Position numbers and translations under genes: made by a program
NCBI RefSeq assembly: GCF_002760615.1
Contig: NZ_AWWI01000164.1
Span: forward strand, 1 to 64,000
Source: Puniceibacterium antarcticum
Lineage (GTDB): Bacteria; Pseudomonadota; Alphaproteobacteria; Rhodobacterales; Rhodobacteraceae
Direction of reading: 5' to 3'
DNA: 64,000 nt
In this document: piece by piece, positions 52,410 to 60,580 of the stretch
Numbering within the stretch: the stretch's first letter is position 1
Layout of the letters: the number at the start of each line of letters is the position of its first letter
The notes under the pieces: model-generated
The model's database searches: none
Told to the model about the DNA's origin: nothing
The model's input: only the letters and a program-made list of their open reading frames with translations

Positions 52410-52555
52410 AAGCCTTTGTTCTGGGCATCGTCCTGATCGCCGTCATCGCCGTCGGCGCGAATATTGCATTGGAAAATATAGGGTTTTCCCAGGCGAACAT
52501 CAGCATCAGTTCTGACAAGGTCCGCCTGGGGGATGCCGCGTCAGACCGGGAGTGA
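52406..52555 (+). CDS. 49-residue membrane peptide closing the formate dehydrogenase operon
   Basis: The ATG overlaps the fdhC stop in ATGA. A single membrane helix (AFVLGIVLIAVIAVGANIALEN, about 3-24) is followed by a polar tail, ISISSDKVRLGDAASDRE. It may be a small subunit or assembly factor of the membrane complex. Its 3' end overlaps the convergent aminotransferase gene by 15 bases. Confidence 0.7.
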   Translation: MKAFVLGIVLIAVIAVGANIALENIGFSQANISISSDKVRLGDAASDRE

Positions 52556-53866
52556 CGCATCGAGCGCAAAGCCGAGCTTGTCCACAAGCTCCGCGATCTG
52601 CGCGTCTTCGATGATGAAAGGCGGGGCGAGCAGGATGTGATCGCCGGTCTTGCCGTCGATTGTGCCGCCCATCGGATAGCAGATGAGACCCGCCTCGAAC
52701 GCGGCGGCCTTGATATGTGCCGCGAGTTTCAGGGCCGGATCAAACGGGGCCTTGGTTGTGCGATCTGCGACCAGTTCGAGGCCCACAAAAAGGCCCCTTC
52801 CCCGGATATCCCCCACATGCGGGTGCTGACCAAAGCGGTCCTGCAGCGCAGCGCTGAGCGCATCCCCTTGTTTTTTCACGTTTTCCAGAAGACCCCGGTC
52901 AAGCACGGAGCTGACGACCGCGAGGCCTGCGGCAGCGGCGGTGGGGTGACCCAGATAGGTGTGGCCATGCTGGAAAAACCCGCTGCCCGCGCCGATGGTG
53001 TCATAGATTTCCGAGGTGCAGAGCATCGCGCCGATGGGCTGGTAGCCCGCACCCAAGCCTTTGGCAATGCAGAGGATATCCGGCGCGACGCCATCCTGTT
53101 CGCAGGCAAACAGCGTGCCGGTGCGCCCCATGCCGCACATCACCTCGTCCAGGATCAGCAAGATGCCGTATTGATCGCAGATTTCGCGGATGCGTTTGAA
53201 GTAGCCCGGTGCGGGGGCAAGCGCGCCTGCCGTGGCGCCGACGACGGGTTCGGCCATGAAGGCCATGACGCTTTCGGGACCGACGCGCAGCAGTTCTGCC
53301 TCCAGCAGATTGGCGGAGCGCAGGCCATAGTCGGCGTCAGATTCCCCTTCGTTTTGAAGGCGATAGGGGTAGCAGGGGTCGATATGGCTCATGTCCAGAA
53401 GGAGCGGGGCGAATTGGGCACGGCGCCATGCGTTGCCGCCTGCGGACAGCGCGCCGATGGTGTTGCCATGATAGCTTTGCTTGCGCGCGATCAGCCGGCC
53501 CCGGTTGGGGTCGCCCCGTTCCACGTGGTATTGCCGCGCCAGCTTGATCGCGGCCTCTGCAGCCTCTGATCCGCCTGAGACCAGATAGACCCGGTCGAGC
53601 GTGCCGGGAGCGTTGGCGATCAGAAGATCGGCAAGCTTTTCAGCGGGTTGCGAGGTGAAAAACCCGGTGTGGGCATAGGCAAGCTGGTCGAGCTGCGCCT
53701 TGATCGCGGTGATCACCGTGGCATCGCCATGACCAAGGCAGGAGACGGCGGCGCCGCCCGAGGCGTCGAGATACTGCTTGCCGGTGGAGTCGATGAGGTA
53801 ACAGCCCTTGCCGCCGACAGCGGTTGGCGGGGTGGATTTCATCGAACGGGGAAAGATGTGGGACAT
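52541..53866 (-). CDS. Class III aminotransferase
   Basis: A 441-residue PLP enzyme, likely omega-amino acid or amine:2-oxoacid transaminase. GSEAAEAAIKLARQY (99-113), SYHGNTIGALS (131-141), LILDEVMCGMGRTG (237-250) with the cofactor Asp240, and the Lys269 of CIAKGLGAGYQP are in place. It is the last gene of a same-strand run with the decarboxylase cluster, separated from the C45 gene by 215 bases that hold the composite repeat. It could remove or add an amino group on the cluster's amine, but it may be independent. Confidence 0.9.
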   Translation of the reverse strand: MSHIFPRSMKSTPPTAVGGKGCYLIDSTGKQYLDASGGAAVSCLGHGDATVITAIKAQLDQLAYAHTGFFTSQPAEKLADLLIANAPGTLDRVYLVSGGSEAAEAAIKLARQYHVERGDPNRGRLIARKQSYHGNTIGALSAGGNAWRRAQFAPLLLDMSHIDPCYPYRLQNEGESDADYGLRSANLLEAELLRVGPESVMAFMAEPVVGATAGALAPAPGYFKRIREICDQYGILLILDEVMCGMGRTGTLFACEQDGVAPDILCIAKGLGAGYQPIGAMLCTSEIYDTIGAGSGFFQHGHTYLGHPTAAAAGLAVVSSVLDRGLLENVKKQGDALSAALQDRFGQHPHVGDIRGRGLFVGLELVADRTTKAPFDPALKLAAHIKAAAFEAGLICYPMGGTIDGKTGDHILLAPPFIIEDAQIAELVDKLGFALDASLPV

Positions 53867-53882
53867 GGGTCAGATCCGGTGC

Positions 53883-53922
53883 TGGAAAGCGTGTGGCATA
53901 TGTATGGAAACCGTATGGCTGG
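53883..53922. repeat. Dispersed 40-base repeat, copy B
   Basis: Matches copy A at 24105-24144 at about 33 of 40 positions. It lies 17 bases upstream of the aminotransferase start (minus strand), with the same AAACCGTATGG core. Confidence 0.45.
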
Positions 53923-53968
53923 CGTCGGGGGAGTTTGGGCCAATGTTGCCCTGAGCTGCAAGGTCGAA

Positions 53969-54018
53969 CCGGGGGCCGGCCCCCGGACCCCCGGGATATT
54001 TTTGGGCAGATGAAGGCG
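53969..54018 (-). repeat. Composite hairpin-plus-tail element, copy B (3' of the C45 gene)
   Basis: A perfect 18-base palindrome (CCGGGGGCC/GGCCCCCGG, 53969-53986) next to the 30-base tail at 53989-54018, which differs from copy A at two positions. On the minus strand it starts 64 bases after the C45 stop (54082). Both copies sit 3' of a minus-strand gene. Confidence 0.6.
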
Positions 54019-54081
54019 CAAGGCGGCGGAGCCGCTGTGACGTGTTCCGCTCGGGCCCGCAGGACTGGGCGTGGGGCTGGT

Positions 54082-55059
54082 TCAGGCGGCGCCGGGGAGG
54101 TTGACCTGGCGCGCGCCCTCTTCGAACGAGTCGAGTGAGAGCGGCCAGGTGGTGCCGGGCCAGCGGATTTCCATCTGTTTTTTGCGCGGGCGATAGATGG
54201 CGGTGTAGAGCGTGCCGAAGCCGTAGCTGAAGGCCGTGGAATAGAGCGGCGGTTTGAGGAAGTTCGAGATGAACTTTTCCTCGGTGTCGCGGTGCAGGCT
54301 CATCCGATGCAGCAGGTAACGTTCGCGTTCCACCGTGGCGGTGAAGCGCGCATGGCTGATCCATTCGACGTTTTCCTGATGGTTGGTCGCGACCGCCGCA
54401 TGGGTGATCAGGGTGGCGCGGTCCGGTGCCATCATGGCGGTGAGGTATTTGCGGTTCCGATCCACCACGGTCACATTATAGCTCATGTGGGTGGGGACGC
54501 GGGAGAGGACCTGCCCCGCCTCTTCGGTGGTGGTGCAGGTCTGCAGCACATAGCGCAGGATGAGCGGCACGCCGAAGCCTTCGCCCACCACGCGCCGCCC
54601 GCCGAAGGTGAGCGAGATGGCGAGGCCTGCATCGTTCATGCCATCAACCAGCCCCCAGAGACCATCGGAGGTGCCCATGACCTTGCGGCCCATCCAGCCG
54701 GTGCGCAGGATCAGCGAATCAAACGCGGCCGGGTTGTAATCATAGTTGCGCACCAGCACCGGCGCCTTGCCGGGCCAGAGCGCCTGTGAGCAGCCCGAAA
54801 GATAGGGCGGCGGGCAGTAGAAGGAGAGGAAGCGCGCCGCCTGATCGCCGCCGCCCGCCAGTTCGCAGAGCTGATCATAGAGCGGCAGCATTTCGGGCAT
54901 GTGCCGTTTCAGCATCCGCTGGCTTTCCCTATAGGAGGCGCGGACCTCGTCGCCTTCCTTGAGCCACCATTTGAGGTAGGCCGGCCAGTATTCTGCGAAC
55001 AGCCCGGCCCATTTCGGGCCAGGCTGATCTTCGGATATGGCACGCCAGTACATGGTCAT
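54082..55059 (-). CDS. C45-family autoproteolytic acyltransferase/amide hydrolase
   Basis: A 325-residue protein of the penicillin acyltransferase/linear amide hydrolase family. The nucleophile Cys90 sits in YLSGCSQALW, where self-cleavage would expose Cys at the N-terminus of the beta chain, followed by VLVRNYDYNPA (the usual NxD strand) and GLWGLVDGMNDAGLAISLTFGG. No signal peptide is present, so it acts in the cytosol. It lies nine bases after the ATP-grasp gene in the same operon, so it may cleave or transfer an acyl group on the ligase product. Confidence 0.88.
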   Translation of the reverse strand: MTMYWRAISEDQPGPKWAGLFAEYWPAYLKWWLKEGDEVRASYRESQRMLKRHMPEMLPLYDQLCELAGGGDQAARFLSFYCPPPYLSGCSQALWPGKAPVLVRNYDYNPAAFDSLILRTGWMGRKVMGTSDGLWGLVDGMNDAGLAISLTFGGRRVVGEGFGVPLILRYVLQTCTTTEEAGQVLSRVPTHMSYNVTVVDRNRKYLTAMMAPDRATLITHAAVATNHQENVEWISHARFTATVERERYLLHRMSLHRDTEEKFISNFLKPPLYSTAFSYGFGTLYTAIYRPRKKQMEIRWPGTTWPLSLDSFEEGARQVNLPGAA

Positions 55060-55068
55060 GCAGCTGCT

Positions 55069-56532
55069 TTACATGATCTTGAAGGCGGGGTCGAAATGGG
55101 CCGCCGGACCAGCCTCGGCCACAGGAAGCGGACGGCCAGTGACGCAGCTTTTGATACCATGGATCCACTTTTTCGCCCGCTCGTTGAGCATGAAGTTCTT
55201 GGTCATCGAGCGGCCCCGGGTCACGAGGATGCCGATATCCGCGCCCTCATAGCGGTAATCGCCCGGGCGGAGGATGCGCAGGAAGAAGGCTTCGTTTTCG
55301 CTCTCGACGGCGCGGCGGTGATAGTCGAAGCGGTCATAGACCACACGGCCATCTTCGAGCATGCGGTAGATGCCGGTTTCCGGGGCGCTGGTGCAGATGT
55401 CGACGGAATCGTCGGTGTGTTTGATCACCATCTGCGACCATGAATCGATCATGTCCGGGTTGGCCCAGCGGGCGTTCAGCTCGTCCACATCCAGGTTGAA
55501 TTTCTTTTTCGAGAATTCCAGCAGGTGGAAGAGGAAGAGCGGCGCATCGGCATGGGCAAATGCCGCGTGGTTGGTCATCGACGACGCACCGGTGATGCGG
55601 GGGTTGAGTTCACCCAGCCAGAGGTCGCCGGTTTTCTTGTCGATCAGGAAATCGAGTTCGAAATAGCCCCGGTAGCCTTCCTTGCGCAGTTGTTCCCCGA
55701 ATTTGAAGGTGAGGTCGCGGGCCTGCTGGCGCACCTTGGGCGGAAAGGCGGTCGAGAGGATTTCATTGCCGCACCAGCCGCCGCGATAGGGGGTCAGATC
55801 CTTGAAGCCGACAAGTTCGGTCATCAGCGGGCCGACGATGGTGCCTTCTTTGGTGGCGCAGGCCTCGATCGCGGAACCGCGGCAATCGATCCGTTTCATG
55901 ATCTTGATTTCGCCCTCGCCGATGATTTCGGATTCATGGCGGCGGAAGTCAGCCTCGGATTTGATGAAGAAGGTCGTGTGACCGCTGTCGCCAAAGGCCG
56001 ATTGCAGCACGAGGTCGTGGCCGATGCCGGCCTTTTCGGTGATCTCGCGCAGGTGGTCGTAGCTTTCGACCACGGACAGGGTGTTGGGCACCGAGGGCAC
56101 GCCGGCCTTGTTGCCGATGCGCACGGTTTCGATCTTGTTGTCCATGCTGCTGCGCAGTTTCGCCTTGGGGAACCAGACATCGGCGCCAAGTTCCTTGGAC
56201 AGGCGTTCGGTTTCTTCGTCAAACATCAGAAAGACGAAATGCGGCTTGCCGCCACGACGTTTGATGAAATCAATCACCTCCTTATGCTGGAGGAGGTAGT
56301 TGTTGATGTCCTCGATGCTCTGGAATTCCGCATGGGGCTGTTCACTGGGGCAGAAGACGTTCGGGTGTTTGCCGTCGTAGCAGTCGATGTAGCAGATGTA
56401 TTTGAAGTTCTTCACCCATTCATCAAGGCCGAGCAGGTTGAAGTTTGTCGCCGAGATGAAATAGATCGGATCGTCGTTGCGGTGAAAGAACCGGCGGATT
56501 TCCGAGATGTTGTTGAGTATGGTCGTTGCCAT
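55069..56532 (-). CDS. ATP-grasp ligase of unknown substrate
   Basis: A 487-residue protein with an ATP-grasp fold. Visible parts are the central RSSMDNKIETVRIGNKAGVPSVP (ATP-binding loop start), LVLQSAFGDSGHTTFFI with the ATP-Lys region, KIMKRIDCRGSAIEACA, and GYFELDFLIDKKTGDLWLGELNPRITGASSMTNH (Mg-binding E and N-P-R). It should activate a carboxylate as acyl-phosphate and join it to an amine or thiol. It lies 21 bases after the decarboxylase gene, so the amine may come from that step. It is not a typical biotin carboxylase since no biotin-carrier partner is nearby. Confidence 0.85.
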   Translation of the reverse strand: MATTILNNISEIRRFFHRNDDPIYFISATNFNLLGLDEWVKNFKYICYIDCYDGKHPNVFCPSEQPHAEFQSIEDINNYLLQHKEVIDFIKRRGGKPHFVFLMFDEETERLSKELGADVWFPKAKLRSSMDNKIETVRIGNKAGVPSVPNTLSVVESYDHLREITEKAGIGHDLVLQSAFGDSGHTTFFIKSEADFRRHESEIIGEGEIKIMKRIDCRGSAIEACATKEGTIVGPLMTELVGFKDLTPYRGGWCGNEILSTAFPPKVRQQARDLTFKFGEQLRKEGYRGYFELDFLIDKKTGDLWLGELNPRITGASSMTNHAAFAHADAPLFLFHLLEFSKKKFNLDVDELNARWANPDMIDSWSQMVIKHTDDSVDICTSAPETGIYRMLEDGRVVYDRFDYHRRAVESENEAFFLRILRPGDYRYEGADIGILVTRGRSMTKNFMLNERAKKWIHGIKSCVTGRPLPVAEAGPAAHFDPAFKIM

Positions 56533-56553
56533 GGGTGGGGTTCCTCTCTGTTA

Positions 56554-59292
56554 TTATTCGGCAGCTGTGGCAAGTTTGGCGCGGCCGAGTTTGGCAAGCG
56601 CCTCCTGGGTGAAGACGCGCAGGCCCAGATCCGGGCGGTAGCCGTGGATTTCACTGACATCGAGCGCGCGCATGAAGCTGAGGATTTCCTGGCTGACGAC
56701 CTGTCCGGGGACGAGGATGGGAAAACCGGGCGGATAGGGGATGATGAAGGAGGCGGAGACGATTTCCTGACCTGCATCCATCGCCTCTTTCAGCGATCCG
56801 TTGAGTTCGAGGTAGTCGCAGTTGTTTTCGTCATAGCTGAGGAAAAATGCCGTGCGAATGTCGCCTTCGGGGGTGCCGTTATCGGCGCGGAAGGCGTCAT
56901 GAAAGCGGGAGAAGTCGGGCAGCGGCGGCAGATCCTCCATCAGATTGCGCACGCGACGGTTGAAGGCGAGGCGTTCCATCTTGGAGGCGTCGTCGAGCAG
57001 GTCATCGAGGGATTTCGCGATTTCGACCAGCACTTCGATCAGGTAGGCGACCGAGGAGCGCGTGGTGCCGATGTTGGTCATGAAGAGGACGGTGTTGCGC
57101 GAGGTCTTGTTGATCTGGATGCCGTATTTGTCCATCAGGATCTGGGTCTTGAAGGTGTCGCCATCCCAGCCGGTGCCACCGACGGCGAGGGTGACGCGGG
57201 TGGGGTCGAGAACGAATTCATCCTTTTCCCAGCAATCCCAGAGGTCGGTCCAGCCCTGTTCGGGTTCATAATAGCTCTCGACTCCCGACTCGCGGTGCGC
57301 CTCGGGGATCATGTCGCCGGCGGTGAGAACCTTGAAATACTTCTGCAGCAGCGGATGGGTCGAGATGGCACGGCGCATGGACATCGCCGCCTCTATCTGG
57401 CGCTGGACGAATTCGAAGCCTTCGAGTTCGACCTGACGGCGGCCCACATCCAGCGACGCGATGATCTGGTAGTTCGGAGAGGTCGAGGTGTGGGTCATGT
57501 AGGCTTCGTGGAAGCTTTGTTCGACCTCACCTTTGAAGTCCTGATCGTTGACGTGGATCATCGAGCCCTGCCGCAGGGCGGTCAGGGTCTTGTGCGTCGA
57601 TTGCGTGCCATAGACCCGCACCCGCGCGGTGGGCGGCGGGATCAGGCGGGTTTTGAGCAGGGTTGCGTCGTCGGCATCCTTGAGCTTGGCCTTTTGTTTT
57701 TCATAGGCCTTGGCATGTTCGGGGCTGCGCAGGCGTTCACGCAGCACGTTGGCCGCACTCATTGCGGTGCGGGTGCGGTAGGTGGGGTTGAAGCGGGCAA
57801 AGGCGAACCATGCCTCGTCCCAGAGGAAGACGAGATCGGGTTTGATCGCGAGGCATTCTTCCATGATGCGTTCGACGTTGTAGACGATACCGTCAAAGGT
57901 GCAGTTGGTCAGCAGCAGCATGCGCACGCGGTCAAGCTTGCCCGCCGCCTTCAGTTCCAAGAGCTGTTTCTTGATGTCGTGCAGGGGGACCGCGCCATAC
58001 ATCGAATATTCATTCAGCGGATAGCTGTCGAGGTAACAGACCTGCGCGCCCGCCAGCACCATGCCGTAATGGTGTGACTTGTGACAGTCGCGGTCCACCA
58101 GAACGATGTCGCCGGGGCGCACAAGCGCCTGGACCACAATCTTGTTGCAGGTCGAGGTGCCGTTGGTGGCAAAGAAGGTCTGTTTCGAGCCGAAAGCGCG
58201 GGAGGCAAGTTCCTGCGCCTCTTTGATGGGGCCGTGCGGTTCGAGCAGGGAGTCGAGGCCACCCGAGGTTGCGGAGGTTTCGGCAAGAAAGATGTTGGGG
58301 CCGTAAAAGGCGCCCATGTCCTGAATCCAGTGACTGCGGGTGATGGATTTTCCCCGGCTGATCGGCATGGCGTGAAAGACGCCGGTGGGCTGTTTGGAAT
58401 AGTTCACGAGGGCCGTGAAAAACGGCGTCTTGTAGCGCGCCTGCACACCGCGAAGGATGTTCAGGTGCAGCTCCATAAAATCTTCCTGATTGTAGAACAC
58501 CCGACGGCAGATCCCGAGGTCGAGCCCGGCGATATCTTCGACCGAGCGTTCGGTGACAAGGTAGGCATCAAGTTCCGGGCGGACCTTGGCGATCAGGCGG
58601 CAGAGTTCGGGACCATAGTCACGCGGGCGCAGGGAATCGAGTTCATCCTGACGTTCAGCATGATCGAGGTAACGCGACAGCAGCGGCATTTCGAGTTTGG
58701 ATTTCAGGGTAAGGCCGGGGCGCACGACGATGGCCTGAATGTTGTGGTTGAAGAGCACCGCAATCAGCGCGTCCTCGAGGCTCGGGACCACAACCGCCTC
58801 GTACTGAAAGGGATCTTCGGGGCGGCGCATCCGGGTGACGTTGGATTTCAGCCAGCGTTCCTGATGTTCGTTCACATCATCGACGATCAGCACCTCGAAA
58901 TAGGGTTTGGTCATGGCGCGGGCTTCGGGCGACAGCATCGCCTCGTCATCCTGTTCGTCCTTTTCCGAACTGTCCTTGTCCAGCGGGATATGACGGCGGC
59001 GATAGGCGCCCGAGGTCAGCGCCCGCAGCGCGCGGTGGACGGAATAGGCGAGATCTTCGAAATGGCCAGAGGCATATTGGCGGCGCATGTAGTCAAAGGC
59101 CTGCATGCCGGGAAAGGCCCAGTAGGGTTCGATCACCTCAAGTGCGGTCCAGAGTTGTTCGACCCGCTTTTTCACCGCCGCGATGTGACGGTCGTTGCCG
59201 CCCTGGGCAAGGGCGTCGGTGGCTTCGCGCAGGGCGGCCCATCTGTCGGACCGCAGCTGGACCGCCGAGTAGTATTCGTTCACGGATTGCAT
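56554..59292 (-). CDS. Orn/Lys/Arg decarboxylase family protein
   Basis: A 912-residue fold-type I PLP decarboxylase, longer than the 710-760 residues of LdcI/AdiA because of a roughly 130-residue N-terminal helical domain. A receiver-like wing domain (VLIVDDVNEHQERW, near 132-145) follows, then FATNGTSTCNKIVVQALVRPGDIVLVDRDCHKS, DEAWFAFARF and the PLP Lys568 in STHKTLTALRQGSMIHV. GGGGAGAG precedes ATG 59292. It decarboxylates a basic or related amino acid to an amine; which one cannot be told. It is the second gene of the cluster. Confidence 0.9.
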   Translation of the reverse strand: MQSVNEYYSAVQLRSDRWAALREATDALAQGGNDRHIAAVKKRVEQLWTALEVIEPYWAFPGMQAFDYMRRQYASGHFEDLAYSVHRALRALTSGAYRRRHIPLDKDSSEKDEQDDEAMLSPEARAMTKPYFEVLIVDDVNEHQERWLKSNVTRMRRPEDPFQYEAVVVPSLEDALIAVLFNHNIQAIVVRPGLTLKSKLEMPLLSRYLDHAERQDELDSLRPRDYGPELCRLIAKVRPELDAYLVTERSVEDIAGLDLGICRRVFYNQEDFMELHLNILRGVQARYKTPFFTALVNYSKQPTGVFHAMPISRGKSITRSHWIQDMGAFYGPNIFLAETSATSGGLDSLLEPHGPIKEAQELASRAFGSKQTFFATNGTSTCNKIVVQALVRPGDIVLVDRDCHKSHHYGMVLAGAQVCYLDSYPLNEYSMYGAVPLHDIKKQLLELKAAGKLDRVRMLLLTNCTFDGIVYNVERIMEECLAIKPDLVFLWDEAWFAFARFNPTYRTRTAMSAANVLRERLRSPEHAKAYEKQKAKLKDADDATLLKTRLIPPPTARVRVYGTQSTHKTLTALRQGSMIHVNDQDFKGEVEQSFHEAYMTHTSTSPNYQIIASLDVGRRQVELEGFEFVQRQIEAAMSMRRAISTHPLLQKYFKVLTAGDMIPEAHRESGVESYYEPEQGWTDLWDCWEKDEFVLDPTRVTLAVGGTGWDGDTFKTQILMDKYGIQINKTSRNTVLFMTNIGTTRSSVAYLIEVLVEIAKSLDDLLDDASKMERLAFNRRVRNLMEDLPPLPDFSRFHDAFRADNGTPEGDIRTAFFLSYDENNCDYLELNGSLKEAMDAGQEIVSASFIIPYPPGFPILVPGQVVSQEILSFMRALDVSEIHGYRPDLGLRVFTQEALAKLGRAKLATAAE

Positions 59293-59370
59293 CGCTTCTC
59301 TCCCCAATGGGCGGAAGACCTCGCGACGCGACGCGGGGGCGCAGTCAAGCGCCCCAACAGGCGGGCGGGA

Positions 59371-60327
59371 TCAACCGCTGGATGTTTTTCCCATGACCGC
59401 CTGGATTCCCAGGGGCGGGTTCGGTTCGACGTCAGGGCCGCTTGCAACGTCCACATGCAGCCCGGCACGGCTGCCCTGCCCCTGCATCTCAAGCGGCCCG
59501 AGCGTGTAAAGATAGGCGTCCGAGCCGCTGGCGCGGTCGTAAACCGGAAAGTCGTTGGACCGGTCGCGGAAGGATTTGAGCACCTGTCCCAGACCCTTCA
59601 TTCCCGCCTCGCGCTGGCGGCGCACCACATCAAGGTCCACCTCGATCGGGAACATGTCCTCTTGTCCTGCGGACTGGTGCAGCACCGTGGCGCTGGGATC
59701 GACGACGATGGATTTGCCCACGCCCCCTGCCCCAAGGCCGTTGACCGCAAAGACATAACACTGGAACTGCGCAGCAGTGGCCCGTGCGATGGCGAGTTCG
59801 GCGTCGCGGTCGGTGGTGCCGGTCAGCACCGGGTTCAGGATGACCTCGGCGCCCATGGAGGTGAGCTGGCGCGTGGTTTCCGGGAACCAGATGTCATAGC
59901 AGATCGACAGGCCAAAGCGGCCGACGTTCGGCACGTCAAAGACGCAGAATTCGGTGCCTGCGGTGATACCAGCCTCATACGGGCGGAACGGGAACATCTT
60001 GGCATAGCGCGCGATGATCAGCCCGTCGGGATTGATCACCACGGCGGTGTTGCGGATCAGCCCGTCAGCGCCGCGTAGGAACATCGAGCCGGGGATCAGC
60101 CAGACACGGTGGCGGCGCGCGGCCTCACACAGGCGGTCAATCGCCTCGTTTTCGGGCGGAAGCGCGTAGCGGTCGAGCGGGCCGAAGGCGGCCAGTTCAG
60201 AAAACAGGACCATCTGGGTCCAGGGAAAGCGCGCCATCAGCACCTCAAGCCGGTGGAGGATACCATCGACGTTGGACTGGGTGGCCTGGACGTACATCTG
60301 CACGCCTGCGATTGCGAAAGGGGTCAT
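59371..60327 (-). CDS. Carbon-nitrogen hydrolase (nitrilase superfamily)
   Basis: A 318-residue enzyme with the Glu-Lys-Cys triad E44 (LFSELAAFG), K110 (YAKMFPF) and C143 (SICYDIWFPE). These amidases, such as N-carbamoylputrescine or aliphatic amidases, cleave an amide C-N bond. ATG 60327 has GGAG about ten bases upstream; a GTG at 60357 is also in frame. It is the first gene of the decarboxylase run, 79 bases before the decarboxylase gene. A polyamine-type amide is a possible substrate. Confidence 0.88.
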   Translation of the reverse strand: MTPFAIAGVQMYVQATQSNVDGILHRLEVLMARFPWTQMVLFSELAAFGPLDRYALPPENEAIDRLCEAARRHRVWLIPGSMFLRGADGLIRNTAVVINPDGLIIARYAKMFPFRPYEAGITAGTEFCVFDVPNVGRFGLSICYDIWFPETTRQLTSMGAEVILNPVLTGTTDRDAELAIARATAAQFQCYVFAVNGLGAGGVGKSIVVDPSATVLHQSAGQEDMFPIEVDLDVVRRQREAGMKGLGQVLKSFRDRSNDFPVYDRASGSDAYLYTLGPLEMQGQGSRAGLHVDVASGPDVEPNPPLGIQAVMGKTSSG

Positions 60328-60398
60328 CGGGAACAGTCTCCATTGGCGCGGAAACACCTGTTGGGGCTGGTGTCTGGTATGTCCGCTTCCCGCATGTC

Positions 60399-60575
60399 TT
60401 ACGCGCTGCTGGCGGGCACGAAAACCTGCAAGCCCGGCAAATGCGACAGATCGGTGACGATCCGTGCCAGTTTCGTGGCGTCAGGCTGGCTGGGTGCCAA
60501 AAGAGTGATCAAATCGGCCGGATCTGCCGCCGCGCAGGCAGCAGATCCATGCGGGAAAGGCGTGTGTGGGGCCAC
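60399..60575 (-). CDS. Possible 58-residue small protein between the TRAP permease and the nitrilase gene
   Basis: A minus-strand frame from GTG 60575 to TAA 60399-60401 with DLITLLAPSQPDATKLARIVTDLSHLPGLQVFVPASS, which looks protein-like, 5 bases after the permease stop. No good ribosome-binding site and no recognised family. Low confidence. Confidence 0.3.
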   Translation of the reverse strand: MAPHTPFPHGSAACAAADPADLITLLAPSQPDATKLARIVTDLSHLPGLQVFVPASSA

Positions 60576-60580
60576 GCGGT

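Noticed and set aside
55525-60078. Very long plus-strand open frames (about 850 and 665 codons) across the decarboxylase cluster
   Set aside because: They are antisense to the minus-strand genes that carry clear motifs; high-GC codon bias makes long antisense frames common.
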